From CAZWRN01 sp964636275 (lineage in GTDB: Bacteria; Patescibacteriota; Microgenomatia; Daviesbacterales; UBA10151), in assembly GCA_964636275.1 (NCBI GenBank), contig CAZWRN010000007.1:1-55552 (forward strand): a stretch of 55,552 bases of DNA, written 5' to 3'. Shown in pieces: positions 41,650 to 50,319 of this stretch. Position numbers and translations under genes: made by a program. The first letter of the stretch is position 1; each line of letters begins with the position of its first letter. Under the pieces are notes generated by a model that made no database searches, had not been told where the DNA came from, and saw only the letters and a program-made list of their open reading frames with translations.

Positions 41650-42519
41650 ATGCAAAAACTAACACTTGGGCATATAGTAGGATTTGTCGGAATTGGAGTT
41701 TTAATCATAGTCGGCTGGCTTTTTATCCAAAAAAATCAGCTAAACAGTCAGTATCTTCCTCCGGTCTCGCCAAGTCCGATGATCACCCAAATAGAAACAG
41801 CTCCATCAATAGTTGCTACTGTTGCAGCTTCTCTAGCTCCATCAGCTTCGCCTAGTGCTAAAATTCCAACCAGACTTAGTAAAACTTCTTATACTATCGC
41901 CGCCTTTGGTGATTCAATGATTGATACCATGGGTGAAAATATGGATTATCTACAAAACAGTTTAAAAACAAAATACCCAGGAACAAACTTTAAACTTTAC
42001 AACTACGGCATCGGCTCCCAAAACGTTGTTGAAGGACTCAACAGATTTCACTCTGCCTTTAATTACAAAACTCGGCAATTTCCTCCAATAGATCAAATAC
42101 AAGCTGATGTGATTATTCTGGGATCTTTTTCCTACAATCCACTCTCACCTTACGACCGAGTTAGTCATCAACAAAAGTTAGCTGCTTTGATAAATGAAGC
42201 ACGGTCTACTCATGCTGCCATCTATATATTGGCTGAAATTGCCCCATTAAAAACTGGCTTTGGCAAAGGACCTGGTGGTATTGACTGGCAGGACGATATG
42301 ATTAAAACCCATGTTGAACATATCATTGAACAGCTAGACGATACAGTCAGTACAGCCCAATCTCAACAAGTGTATTTAATTAATGCTTACAAAGCTTCTC
42401 AGGTTGATGGCAAATATGGCAATCGGCTTTATGTGACCACACATGATGGTATCCATCCATCAGTTGAAGGACAAATTTTTGTGGCTCAAATGATCGCCTC
42501 TAGTTTGAAATTGCAGTAG
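41650..42519 (+). CDS. Membrane-anchored SGNH/GDSL-type hydrolase
   Basis: The 289-aa protein has one N-terminal membrane helix (about 8-26) and a Ser/Pro/Ala-rich linker (about 35-75). The SGNH fold follows with block I A-F-G-D-S-M-I-D (nucleophile Ser), block II N-Y-G-I-G-S-Q, and the C-terminal D-G-I-H-P-S block with the catalytic Asp and His. Such enzymes often remove or add acetyl groups on envelope polysaccharides. The 3' end overlaps the convergent metallophosphoesterase by 20 bases. The substrate is unknown. Confidence 0.85.
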   Translation: MQKLTLGHIVGFVGIGVLIIVGWLFIQKNQLNSQYLPPVSPSPMITQIETAPSIVATVAASLAPSASPSAKIPTRLSKTSYTIAAFGDSMIDTMGENMDYLQNSLKTKYPGTNFKLYNYGIGSQNVVEGLNRFHSAFNYKTRQFPPIDQIQADVIILGSFSYNPLSPYDRVSHQQKLAALINEARSTHAAIYILAEIAPLKTGFGKGPGGIDWQDDMIKTHVEHIIEQLDDTVSTAQSQQVYLINAYKASQVDGKYGNRLYVTTHDGIHPSVEGQIFVAQMIASSLKLQ

Positions 42520-43468
42520 ACTGACAAACAGCTTCTCCTGAATCTAAAATTTTCTGATCAGTATTTATAAACTGCCAACTATATCCGGTTGGTTGTAAAA
42601 TCAGAGATAAAACTCCAAATTGATCATTAAACCTCTTATCACTATTGGGCAGAATATTCACAAACTGGTACAAATTCCTTCCACCAGTCCCCACCACAAA
42701 TTGTCTAACCCCTTCATCACTATATTTACCCTCATCATCCTGAGGAGCAAATCTTTCGTAGACATGATCATGGCCGCTAAGTACCAGATCAACCTGATAT
42801 TGGTTAGCCAACTCCCATAGGGGCTGAACCCCTAAATTGGCACCATGCAGCCCTGAACTATACCTGGGATGGTGGAATGCTACCAACTGACAGGCAGAAG
42901 AATTGTTTTCCAGCTGTTCTTTAAACCACACTCCTTGAGGAGAATCAACAGTACAGCCACCAACTGCCCAACAGTTACTATTTAAAACAATTATTCTCCA
43001 TCCAGCTTTATCAAAAACATAATATCCTTTATCCCGATCACCGGCTATTCCAGTATATTTTCCGATCCCATTAAAATAATCAAAATAGCCAGACGCACTG
43101 GCATCTTCATATTCATGATTACCAACCACCGGCAGCGTTTTATCTTTTAATACACCCCATGACTTATCATAAAATGACTTAAAATCTGCCAAAGAACCTC
43201 CTCCGTATAGTAAATCCCCTAATACCATTACATAGTCCGGCTTTAATGAAGCAGCCAGTGAAGCAGTCATTTGTTGTTGACATTGTTTTGAATTGACAGG
43301 TAAATCAGGACAGCTAATATCCCCAACTGCCACTACTTTTAAAATTCCATCTGTCAGATTTGCCGGTAAAGCAGATTTATCGACTGTTGGAGTAACTACC
43401 GGGTAGATCAAATAGCCTACTGCTACTATTAGCACCCCCAAAAAAATAATCCATCCAAGATACCTCAT
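42500..43468 (-). CDS. Membrane-anchored purple acid phosphatase-like metallophosphoesterase
   Basis: The 322-aa protein has an N-terminal helix (about 3-24). All five metal-binding blocks of the calcineurin-like fold are present: V-G-D-I-S, L-G-D-L-L-Y-G-G, G-N-H-E-Y, the His of A-F-H-H-P-R-Y, and S-G-H-D-H-V-Y-E-R. The block order and Tyr residues match purple acid phosphatase-type enzymes. It acts outside the cytoplasm on phosphoesters. A TATAAT lies 6 nt before the ATG on the minus strand, another leaderless-type arrangement, and is divergent from the DUF305 promoter. Confidence 0.88.
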   Translation of the reverse strand: MRYLGWIIFLGVLIVAVGYLIYPVVTPTVDKSALPANLTDGILKVVAVGDISCPDLPVNSKQCQQQMTASLAASLKPDYVMVLGDLLYGGGSLADFKSFYDKSWGVLKDKTLPVVGNHEYEDASASGYFDYFNGIGKYTGIAGDRDKGYYVFDKAGWRIIVLNSNCWAVGGCTVDSPQGVWFKEQLENNSSACQLVAFHHPRYSSGLHGANLGVQPLWELANQYQVDLVLSGHDHVYERFAPQDDEGKYSDEGVRQFVVGTGGRNLYQFVNILPNSDKRFNDQFGVLSLILQPTGYSWQFINTDQKILDSGEAVCQSTAISN

Positions 43469-43498
43469 ATATATATTATAAACATTTTAGTTACTCAC

Positions 43499-43527
43499 TT
43501 GGCAAAAGAAATTTTTGGTATTATCAT
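43499..43527 (+). promoter_or_regulatory. Promoter of the DUF305 gene, leaderless type
   Basis: TTGGCA (43499-43504), 17 bp, TATCAT (43522-43527), then 6 nt to the ATG at 43534. The -35 overlaps that of the divergent metallophosphoesterase. Confidence 0.6.
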
Positions 43528-43533
43528 AAATCG

Positions 43534-43893
43534 ATGAAAAGCCCACTTACAACCGGTATCATTGGATTGATTTTAGGAATCATTACCACAGTTATATTTT
43601 TCAAATCATTCCCAACCCCAAACTCACCATTACCCTCCCCCAGGGTTATGCAACACAATGGAACAAGTATGCAAGAGATGGTTGATCAACTCAAAGGAAA
43701 ATCCGGAGACGCTTTTGATAAAGCATTTATCTCTGGCATGATTGAACACCATATGGGTGCAATTCAAATGGCTCAAGAAGCATCTGCCAGTGCTAAACAT
43801 CAGGAAATTATTGAGATGTCACAGGCTATTATTTCCGCTCAAAGCCAGGAAATCGATCAAATGAAAGAATGGCAAAAAAATTGGAATTACTAA
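43534..43893 (+). CDS. DUF305 family membrane-anchored protein
   Basis: The 119-aa protein has an N-terminal membrane helix (about 6-25) and a short Pro-rich linker. The four-helix DUF305 segment follows with D-K-A-F-I-S-G-M-I-E-H-H-M-G-A-I-Q-M-A, whose His and Met residues suggest metal (often copper) binding, and a C-terminal I-x-x-A-Q-x-x-E-I-x-x-M. Family members are linked to copper or metal handling. No neighbouring metal gene points to a specific role. Confidence 0.88.
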   Translation: MKSPLTTGIIGLILGIITTVIFFKSFPTPNSPLPSPRVMQHNGTSMQEMVDQLKGKSGDAFDKAFISGMIEHHMGAIQMAQEASASAKHQEIIEMSQAIISAQSQEIDQMKEWQKNWNY

Positions 43894-43943
43894 GTAAATA
43901 AATATTCCCCATATTAGCACTGTAAATAGTATTTTTTTTAGGT

Positions 43944-43949
43944 TATAAT
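43944..43949 (+). promoter_or_regulatory. -10 element before the GT2 gene
   Basis: TATAAT at 43944-43949 would start a transcript with a leader of about 40 nt for the GT2/GH18 operon. The -35 is not clear. Confidence 0.5.
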
Positions 43950-43996
43950 TCACAAACCCTTTAGGAATATCTATGGGTTAATTAAACAAAAACACC

Positions 43997-46273
43997 ATGT
44001 TCAAAAAAAGACAACCATTTAATAGAAAAGACATCAATCCACTTCCTATAATGCACTCTAAACCATCGACATTTAAGATGGCAATGAGTCGAGCAGCCAT
44101 CATCTTAACTTTGATTTTTTGGATTATTTACATCATCTCTACTATCTTTAGACAGTTTATTGATGGTAAAGTTAATTATCATTTCACACTAGAGGCTTTT
44201 GGATATGCTGTAGTTGTGTCTATCTTTACATTTTCAGCGCTGATATATTTAATTACCCGCGTCGGGGCTTTTGAAAGATTTAATAAACACAAAAGAGTCC
44301 CTCGCTTTTTACTGGATAAACATTTTTCTGAAACCAAACCATCTATAACAGTTTTAATCCCCTCGTATGCTGAGGAAGTAGCTGTCATCAGAAAAACTAT
44401 CATTTCAGCTGCTTTACAAGAGTATCCTCAGATCAAAATTGTGCTTTTGATTGATGACAATCCAAACCCCACTAGTCAAGGTAAAATAGCCAAACTCGAG
44501 GCTACCAGGAAAATTGCTGATGAAATAAATACCTTACTAATCAAACCATACCAACATATTTTAAAATCCTACAATAATTTTAAATCGGCAGTTCCAAAAG
44601 GTAAATCTGTTTATAACAGTCAGATAAAACAACTTGCCCAATCATATGAATGGTCTGCTAAATGGCTGCAAAATCAAGGATCACAAGAAAAAATTACCGA
44701 TCATGTTGATCATTTTTTTGTTAATCAGGTTTATGGTGAATTAGCCAATGATTTACATCTGACAGCCAAAGCTTTAATAACTTCAACGTCAGAACAAGCA
44801 CAACTTTCATATGAAAGGGTTGAACAGCTCTATCTTCGACTGATGTGGACATTTAAATCTGAAGTCAGTACATTTGAAAGAAAAAAATATATCTCTTTAT
44901 CGCATGAAGCCAACAAAGCCATGAATCTGAATTCTTACATCGGACTAATGGGACATAACTATCTTCAACAAAAAACTGAAACGGGTATCATACTGATTCC
45001 TACTAACAAAAAGATAAACTCTAAAGATAATTATTCGGTGCTAAAGGTCCCCGATAGTGAGTTTATTCTGACTTTGGATGCCGATTCTTTACTTTTGCGA
45101 GAATATTGTCTGCGATTAACCTACTTCTTACAACAACCTGATAATTCGGCCGTGGCAGTAGTTCAAACTCCCTACTCATCATTTAAAGGATCCAATTCTC
45201 CAATCGAACGTTTGTCAGGTGCCACAACCGATATTCAACACATCCTTCACCAAGGGATGACGTACTTCAACGCCACATTTTGGGTAGGCGCCAACGCTGT
45301 AATCCGTAAAAAGGCTTTAGAAGATATTGTTGAAACCGAATGGATCGGTGGTTTTGAAGTTAAACGTTTTATACAAGACCGTACAGTGATTGAAGATACC
45401 GAATCAAGTGTAGATATTGCTTTTCATGGTTGGAAGTTGGTGAATTATCCGGAAAGACTTAGTTATAGCGCCACACCTCCTGATTTTGGATCATTGGTAG
45501 TGCAACGCCGCCGTTGGGCCAACGGAGGGCTATTGATCATTCCCAAACTTCGAAATTATATTAGACATCATAAAAAAACTGATAGAGTATCTTTCTCAGA
45601 ATTTTTAATCCGTCTCAACTATATGGCTTCAATAGCCTGGTCAAGTTTCGGTCTACTTTTTATGTTGGCCTATCCTTATGATGGCAGACTACTAAGTCCA
45701 TTTGTCTTTTTAGCTGCTTTACCTTATTACATCGCCATGACTATCGATCTTAAATACTGTGGTTACAAATACAGCGATATTTTCAAAATTTACGGATTTA
45801 ATTTAATTCTACTACCAGTTAATTTAGCCGGAGTAATCAAATCGCTTGAACAATATTTAACTGGGAAAAAAATCCCGTTTGCTAGAACACCAAAGGTAAA
45901 AAATCGCACAACTACACCTTTGCTATTTGTTATCGCACCACTTTCTATTATCGCCTTTTCCGTATTCACCCTCTACCGCAATATTTTAGAACAAAATTGG
46001 ATTAATGCTGGCGTGGCGGCTTTCAATGCCCTAGCCGCAACCTGGGCTGTAGTGGCATACATCGGCATTTTCAATCTAATAATCGATCTCTGGATTGGTC
46101 TCACTGGATGGCTATATGTAGAACAAAAACCAAAAAATATCAACAACTCCAAGACCAATCCGGATCTAAACTGGCGCTCTGTGTTGTATTCAGGAGAAGT
46201 TGAGTCAGTTGTGCCCCATCATGTTTTAAATGAAATTGTAATATCAAACAACAGTAAGGCCTTAATCAGATGA
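43997..46273 (+). CDS. Processive family 2 glycosyltransferase (cellulose-synthase-like)
   Basis: The 758-aa membrane protein has two N-terminal helices and a GT2 domain. That domain starts V-L-I-P-S-Y-A-E-E and carries L-T-L-D-A-D-S (D-x-D), W-V-G-A-N-A-V-I-R, the catalytic acid region I-E-D-T-E-S-S, and Q-R-R-R-W-A-N-G-G, which corresponds to the Q-x-x-R-W motif of processive synthases. C-terminal helices form the export channel. About 180 residues of helical sequence (roughly 165-345) are inserted between the nucleotide-binding loop (I-D-D-N-P-N-P) and the D-x-D motif. It likely makes and exports a beta-linked polysaccharide. The next gene starts within its stop codon (ATGA). Confidence 0.9.
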   Translation: MFKKRQPFNRKDINPLPIMHSKPSTFKMAMSRAAIILTLIFWIIYIISTIFRQFIDGKVNYHFTLEAFGYAVVVSIFTFSALIYLITRVGAFERFNKHKRVPRFLLDKHFSETKPSITVLIPSYAEEVAVIRKTIISAALQEYPQIKIVLLIDDNPNPTSQGKIAKLEATRKIADEINTLLIKPYQHILKSYNNFKSAVPKGKSVYNSQIKQLAQSYEWSAKWLQNQGSQEKITDHVDHFFVNQVYGELANDLHLTAKALITSTSEQAQLSYERVEQLYLRLMWTFKSEVSTFERKKYISLSHEANKAMNLNSYIGLMGHNYLQQKTETGIILIPTNKKINSKDNYSVLKVPDSEFILTLDADSLLLREYCLRLTYFLQQPDNSAVAVVQTPYSSFKGSNSPIERLSGATTDIQHILHQGMTYFNATFWVGANAVIRKKALEDIVETEWIGGFEVKRFIQDRTVIEDTESSVDIAFHGWKLVNYPERLSYSATPPDFGSLVVQRRRWANGGLLIIPKLRNYIRHHKKTDRVSFSEFLIRLNYMASIAWSSFGLLFMLAYPYDGRLLSPFVFLAALPYYIAMTIDLKYCGYKYSDIFKIYGFNLILLPVNLAGVIKSLEQYLTGKKIPFARTPKVKNRTTTPLLFVIAPLSIIAFSVFTLYRNILEQNWINAGVAAFNALAATWAVVAYIGIFNLIIDLWIGLTGWLYVEQKPKNINNSKTNPDLNWRSVLYSGEVESVVPHHVLNEIVISNNSKALIR

Positions 46274-47880
46274 AAAAAACAACCAACCTTTATGAATCAG
46301 ATGAACCAATCCGCAAATTATCCTGGGGAAGAGTTTTAATTGCTCTAATTATTGCTTTAACTTTATTTAGCGGGATTTATTATATTTGGCATCAGTACCA
46401 TGACACTAAACCGACAAATATTTCAACCAGCTGGTTTGCCGCATATGTTGATGCAACAGCTACTCCTTTTTATCCTTTCGAACAATTAAACAATTCCAGC
46501 ACCAATCATATAGTTCTATCTTTTATAGTGGCCTCGCAAAATGATCCTTGTCTACCTACTTGGGGAAATTATTACACTATTTCTGAAGCCAAATCAAAAC
46601 TTGACCTTGATCGCCGTATCGCCCGTCTACGCCAACAGGGTGGCAGCATTATTATCTCCTTTGGGGGTCTCAATAATGATGAATTAGCCTTTAAATGCCG
46701 CGATGCTAGTCAATTAACAAACGCCTATAAAACTGTCATCGATCAATACTCAGTCGATACAATTGATTTAGATTTAGAAGGTGATGAATTGAATGACTTA
46801 CAGTCTATGGAACAAAGAGCTGTTGTATTGGCCGATTTACAAAAAAAGTATCGGGAAAACAATAAAAATCTGGCAATTTGGCTGACACTGCCAGTAGCCC
46901 CACAAGGTCTGACTGAAAATGGGACAAATGCGGTGAAAATAATGCTCGCAAAAGGTGTCGATCTGGCCGGTGTCAATGTGATGACTATGGATTATGGAGG
47001 GAGTAAAGATTCCAATGACTCGATGAATATATCTTCTCAAAAGGCCCTGATTGAGACACATCGCCAACTGGGTATTTTATATAAACAATCAGGGATCGAA
47101 TTAAACAGCGCTTCTTTATGGAATAAATTGGGAGCCACACCAATGATTGGTCAAAATGATGTGATTGACGAAGTATTTACCCTCGAAGATGCTGCAGAAT
47201 TTAATCAATTTGTTCAGAAAAATCGTTTAGCCAGATTGTCCATGTGGTCCGCCAACCGGGATATTCAGTGTGGTGAAAATTATGTTGATCTAAAAAAAGT
47301 TTCAGACTCCTGTAGTGGAGTTAAACAAGAAAAATATCAATATGCCAGAATTTTAACTCAGGGTTTGGATGGATCACCTGCACAAAACTCCGGAACCATC
47401 ACCAAAAGTGATCCGGATGCGGGCAAAGAGATCGTTGATAATCCAGCTAAAAGCCCTTATCAGATCTGGAAAGAACCCTCTCGCTATTTGGCTGGAACCA
47501 AAGTCGTTTGGCACGGCAATGTTTACCAAGCTAAATGGTGGACCCAGGGAGATACTCCTGACAATCCGGTATTACAGTCTTGGGAAACTCCATGGCAACT
47601 ACTCGGACCAGTTCTACCCGATGAAACTCCGCTGCCGTTGGTTACTCTGCCTGTTGGCACTTATCCGGAGTGGAATGGCGAAACTGAATATACGGGGGGA
47701 CAAAGGATTTTATTTGAAGGAATTCCTTATCAAGCTAAATGGTGGACTAAAGGTGATAGCCCGGAGACTGCCTCGGCTGATCCAGATAGTTCTCCCTGGT
47801 TTCCACTGACACAAAAACAAATCAATGATTTAGTCAAAAACCCACCTAAAGCAGCTACTACAGCAGCCTCGGTTCAATAA
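46270..47880 (+). CDS. Membrane-anchored GH18-like glycosidase with two CBM5/12-like domains
   Basis: The 536-aa protein has one N-terminal helix (about 21-40) and a GH18-type barrel with S-F-G-G-L and the catalytic motif D163-x-x-D166-x-D168-x-E170. Two C-terminal copies of a chitin-binding-like domain follow (about 395-445 and 460-515), each with V-Y-Q-A-K-W-W-T or P-Y-Q-A-K-W-W-T and G-D-x-P. The general acid is present, so activity on N-acetylglucosamine-containing chains is expected. It is translationally coupled to the GT2 gene, so a synthase and a processing or binding protein for the same polymer are made together. A lytic chitinase for external chitin is the alternative. Confidence 0.88.
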   Translation: MKKTTNLYESDEPIRKLSWGRVLIALIIALTLFSGIYYIWHQYHDTKPTNISTSWFAAYVDATATPFYPFEQLNNSSTNHIVLSFIVASQNDPCLPTWGNYYTISEAKSKLDLDRRIARLRQQGGSIIISFGGLNNDELAFKCRDASQLTNAYKTVIDQYSVDTIDLDLEGDELNDLQSMEQRAVVLADLQKKYRENNKNLAIWLTLPVAPQGLTENGTNAVKIMLAKGVDLAGVNVMTMDYGGSKDSNDSMNISSQKALIETHRQLGILYKQSGIELNSASLWNKLGATPMIGQNDVIDEVFTLEDAAEFNQFVQKNRLARLSMWSANRDIQCGENYVDLKKVSDSCSGVKQEKYQYARILTQGLDGSPAQNSGTITKSDPDAGKEIVDNPAKSPYQIWKEPSRYLAGTKVVWHGNVYQAKWWTQGDTPDNPVLQSWETPWQLLGPVLPDETPLPLVTLPVGTYPEWNGETEYTGGQRILFEGIPYQAKWWTKGDSPETASADPDSSPWFPLTQKQINDLVKNPPKAATTAASVQ

Positions 47881-47882
47881 TT

Positions 47883-48803
47883 TTAAAGCTTTTTTGGGAA
47901 AATAACTGACAACAAGATCGATATTCCTAGAGCCCCCATAATGACTGCAAATGAAACCATCGAAGACAGATGAATACCAAAAATATCAACCAGCATCTTA
48001 GCTCCGATAAAAACCAAAATAAAACTCAGGCCTTTTTGTAAATGATGGAATTTATGCAGGATATTTTCCAGCAGGAAAAAGAGAGCCCGAAGACCCATGA
48101 TAGCAAACACATTTGAAGTAAAAATAATAAATGGATCAGTGGTAATAGCAAAAGCAGCGGGGATCGAGTCAATCGCAAATACTATGTCAGTTGCTTCCAC
48201 CAGCAAGACGATTAAAAATAACAAGGTAAAATATCGCTTCCCTTTTTCTTTTAAAATAAATTTGCCTTGATGGTAACTGGTAGTAAAAGGTAGATACTTT
48301 TTAGCCAGCTTAACAACTTTATTCTGTTCAAAATCGATATGCTCCTCTTTTTTAGAAGACCAAAGCTTGATACCGGTATAAACTAACAGTGCCCCAAAGA
48401 AATATAAGACCCAGTGAAACTGTTCAATAATGATTGCTCCAACTCCTATAAAAAGCCCTCGAAATACAATCGCACCCATGATTCCCCAAAACAGGATCCG
48501 ATGGTGGAACTTCTCTTCGATTTTAAAGAAGCTAAAGATCAAAGCGATCACAAACAGATTATCGACTGACAACATCTTTTCAGTCACATATGCACTCATA
48601 AACTCAGCCGCTTTATTTGTGCCTAGGAAAAGTAAGATCAAAAAACCAAAGGCAAATGCAATTGCGATCCAAAAAAGCGTTTGAATCAGAGCGGATTTAG
48701 GCCCAATTTTATGAGCGCTCCGGTTGAAAAACCCTAGATCAGCCACCAAAAATCCTATTACTACTACACTAAATAAAATTAATAAGTTGGTTTGTGTATC
48801 CAT
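47883..48803 (-). CDS. TerC/Alx family membrane protein, probable manganese exporter
   Basis: The 306-aa protein has about eight to nine membrane helices. It has the TerC signatures E-K-M-L-S-V-D-N-L-F-V-I-A-L-I-F near residue 75 and E-A-T-D-I-V-F-A-I-D-S-I-P-A-A-F-A-I near residue 200; both acidic clusters are intact. Alx/TerC proteins export Mn2+. It is the second gene after a yybP-ykoY-type riboswitch, the usual sensor for this family, with a zinc-ribbon gene in between. The start is at 48803. Confidence 0.93.
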   Translation of the reverse strand: MDTQTNLLILFSVVVIGFLVADLGFFNRSAHKIGPKSALIQTLFWIAIAFAFGFLILLFLGTNKAAEFMSAYVTEKMLSVDNLFVIALIFSFFKIEEKFHHRILFWGIMGAIVFRGLFIGVGAIIIEQFHWVLYFFGALLVYTGIKLWSSKKEEHIDFEQNKVVKLAKKYLPFTTSYHQGKFILKEKGKRYFTLLFLIVLLVEATDIVFAIDSIPAAFAITTDPFIIFTSNVFAIMGLRALFFLLENILHKFHHLQKGLSFILVFIGAKMLVDIFGIHLSSMVSFAVIMGALGISILLSVIFPKKL

Positions 48804-48866
48804 TTTGTTACTAAATTTTTATTCTAACTGATCCGGCACTGTGAATCCAGCACCGGATCCACAATA

Positions 48867-49136
48867 CTAATCATCACCTCGACCAAAACCACCAAAGATA
48901 TTACTTATAAAGCCTTCATCCTCATCATCATTTTGGTTTCGATTGTCTCTTCGGCGTCTAGCATCATGCTGGTCGCTTACATCATACTGAGATCTTCGCT
49001 CTCCCTCGGAACGATCAATGATTTTATCGAGCTCTCCTCGATCAAGCCAAACACCTCGACATTTAGGGCAATAATCAATTTCAATACCCTCTCTGTCTGA
49101 CATTTTCAACTCACTTCCATCTATTGGACATAGCAT
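48867..49136 (-). CDS. Small TFIIB-type zinc-ribbon protein
   Basis: The 89-aa protein has the zinc ribbon C-P-I-D-G-S-E-L near residue 3 and C-P-K-C-R-G-V-W-L-D-R-G-E-L near residues 23-36, followed by an Arg/Asp-rich, disordered-looking tail that ends in Gly/Phe/Asp. Such proteins are widespread and lack a firm function. The Shine-Dalgarno AGGAGGTG lies about 7 nt before the ATG. It is the first gene after the manganese riboswitch and precedes terC, so metal supply probably governs both. It might act in metal handling or in assembly of the exporter; neither is shown. Confidence 0.85.
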   Translation of the reverse strand: MLCPIDGSELKMSDREGIEIDYCPKCRGVWLDRGELDKIIDRSEGERRSQYDVSDQHDARRRRDNRNQNDDEDEGFISNIFGGFGRGDD

Positions 49137-49185
49137 ATCTCTTCACCTCCTTTATTGCATAAAAATCGAAAAATTGAGCGGGTAC

Positions 49186-49236
49186 AAAAAAAGACCCTGG
49201 CTCAACATTTACATCTGAAATGCGGCCAAAGGTCTT
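49186..49236 (-). terminator. Expression-platform terminator of the riboswitch
   Basis: On the minus strand, AAGACCTTTGGC (49236..49225) pairs with GCCAGGGTCTT (49201..49191) with one bulge, followed by a T-run ending at 49186. The left arm is also the 3' strand of riboswitch stem P1, so the two structures exclude each other. Confidence 0.75.
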
Positions 49237-49320
49237 GCTGGCTTAAAAGCTGATAGATCAGGAGGTTCCGGGTTTGTTGAATCTATCGCCGGTATTACCG
49301 GTAGCTACTCCCCTTTGGAG
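49226..49320 (-). promoter_or_regulatory. yybP-ykoY manganese riboswitch
   Basis: Reading the minus strand from 49320, stem P1 is CCAAAGG (49318..49312) pairing with CCTTTGG (49232..49226). The two conserved loop sequences follow: GGGGAGTAGC near the 5' end and CAAGACC near the 3' end. Between them are hairpins CCGGT/ACCGG, GATAGAT/ATCTATC and GCTT/AAGC, giving the multi-helix layout of the family. Mn2+ would stabilise P1 and prevent the downstream terminator, turning on the zinc-ribbon and terC genes. Confidence 0.82.
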
Positions 49321-49327
49321 TTTTTCA

Positions 49328-49349
49328 TTTGTATCATATTTGATACAAA
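49328..49349. promoter_or_regulatory. Operator-like palindrome before the riboswitch
   Basis: TTTGTATCA (49328-49336), 4 nt, TGATACAAA (49341-49349) is a perfect 9-bp inverted repeat over the likely -10 (TATGAT on the minus strand). It could bind a metal-responsive repressor in addition to the riboswitch. Confidence 0.5.
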
Positions 49350-49365
49350 AATGTAAAGATTTTTT

Positions 49366-49905
49366 TTAAACCTCAATTAAAGCCCAGTTATGGGAAACAG
49401 CTGGTTCACTGCAAGCATTGCGATTGAAACAGCAAGGACGTCGCATCCCTTTGTTTAATTTATCCAACATCACATCCAAATGTTTTTTCCGAGTCTCATC
49501 AGTTTTAACAGCTCGCACCCAACGGATCCAATCCCAACGGGCCAACGGTGTGATATCGTCCCAAATTGCTTGAGCTTTGGAAGAAGATGCTAAAGCTTTT
49601 TTGACATCAGTAGGAACATCTGGCTCGATCCAATCTTTGGTTGGCTCCAGAGCTACTTTGACTGTATCCCCAACTTTAGCATTAGCTGCCTTTAGCAACT
49701 TTTCATCCGGCCGAAACCAATGACTTGGTTTTAGACCGGGTCCATATCTTCCATCCGGTTCCAATAAAGTTTTAAAAGGAATTCCATTAACCTCTCCTTT
49801 AACCATTAACATTCCCCGAGTCGGCAACTGACTACTTATATCAACAGGTAAATGCAAAATAGTCCAACCATTGATATCAAATAACGTTGTTTTAAAAGTA
49901 ATCAT
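49366..49905 (-). CDS. DUF1905/YdeI (OmpD-associated) family protein
   Basis: The 179-aa protein joins a small DUF1905-like beta-barrel (about 1-90, with G-W-T-I-L-H-L-P, G-E-V-N-G-I-P-F, L-E-P-D-G-R-Y) to a YdeI/OmpD-associated helical part (about 95-160). The helical part contains W-D-x-I-T-P-L-A-R-W-D-W-I-R-W-V and the C-terminal K-K-H-L-D-V-M-L-D-K-L-N-K-G-x-R-R-P-C-C-F. Homologues are annotated as bacteriocin-protection proteins on weak evidence. It is cytoplasmic, with no signal peptide. It is separated from the tRNA-His gene by about 50 bases and appears monocistronic. Confidence 0.8.
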   Translation of the reverse strand: MITFKTTLFDINGWTILHLPVDISSQLPTRGMLMVKGEVNGIPFKTLLEPDGRYGPGLKPSHWFRPDEKLLKAANAKVGDTVKVALEPTKDWIEPDVPTDVKKALASSSKAQAIWDDITPLARWDWIRWVRAVKTDETRKKHLDVMLDKLNKGMRRPCCFNRNACSEPAVSHNWALIEV

Positions 49906-49953
49906 GAATATATTTTAGCAAAAAATTTGTATGAAGCATTGAAAAGAAATTTG

Positions 49954-50027
49954 GGTGATCGACGGGACTCGAACCCGCGACCATCGGTACCACAAACCGA
50001 TGCTCTACCAACTGAGCTACGACCACC
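49954..50027 (-). tRNA. tRNA-His (anticodon GUG)
   Basis: On the minus strand the gene folds with the histidine-specific extra G at -1, acceptor GTGGTCG/CGATCAC, D-arm AGCTC/GAGCA, anticodon loop T-T-G-T-G-G-T (GTG) on stem ATCGG/CCGAT, and T-arm with TTCGAGT. CCA is not encoded. The 5' end lies one base from a 100-N gap. Confidence 0.9.
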
Positions 50028-50028
50028 A

Positions 50029-50128
50029 NNNNNNNNNNNNNNNNNNNNNNNNNNNNNNNNNNNNNNNNNNNNNNNNNNNNNNNNNNNNNNNNNNNNNNNN
50101 NNNNNNNNNNNNNNNNNNNNNNNNNNNN
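50029..50128. other. Assembly gap (100 N)
   Basis: Exactly 100 N. The 21 bases before the gap (50008-50028) are identical to the 21 bases after it (50129-50149), so this is an arbitrary-length scaffold join rather than measured sequence. Confidence 0.97.
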
Positions 50129-50319
50129 CCAACTGAGCTACGACCACCAAGTAAAGAAAATTCTAAAATAAGAAAATTTAAAACTGTAGATATTATAAGG
50201 CATTTGAGGCTGAAGATCCAGTTTATACAAACTACTTATCTGAACGACTTTAAGATCCGAAAAAATGAAGATCTAGTTCCATTAATCACCTAAATCAACT
50301 AAGATCATAATGAATCACT

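Noticed and set aside
50129..50149. Second tRNA-His fragment after the gap
   Set aside because: Only 21 bases, identical to the pre-gap end. Best explained as contig overlap.
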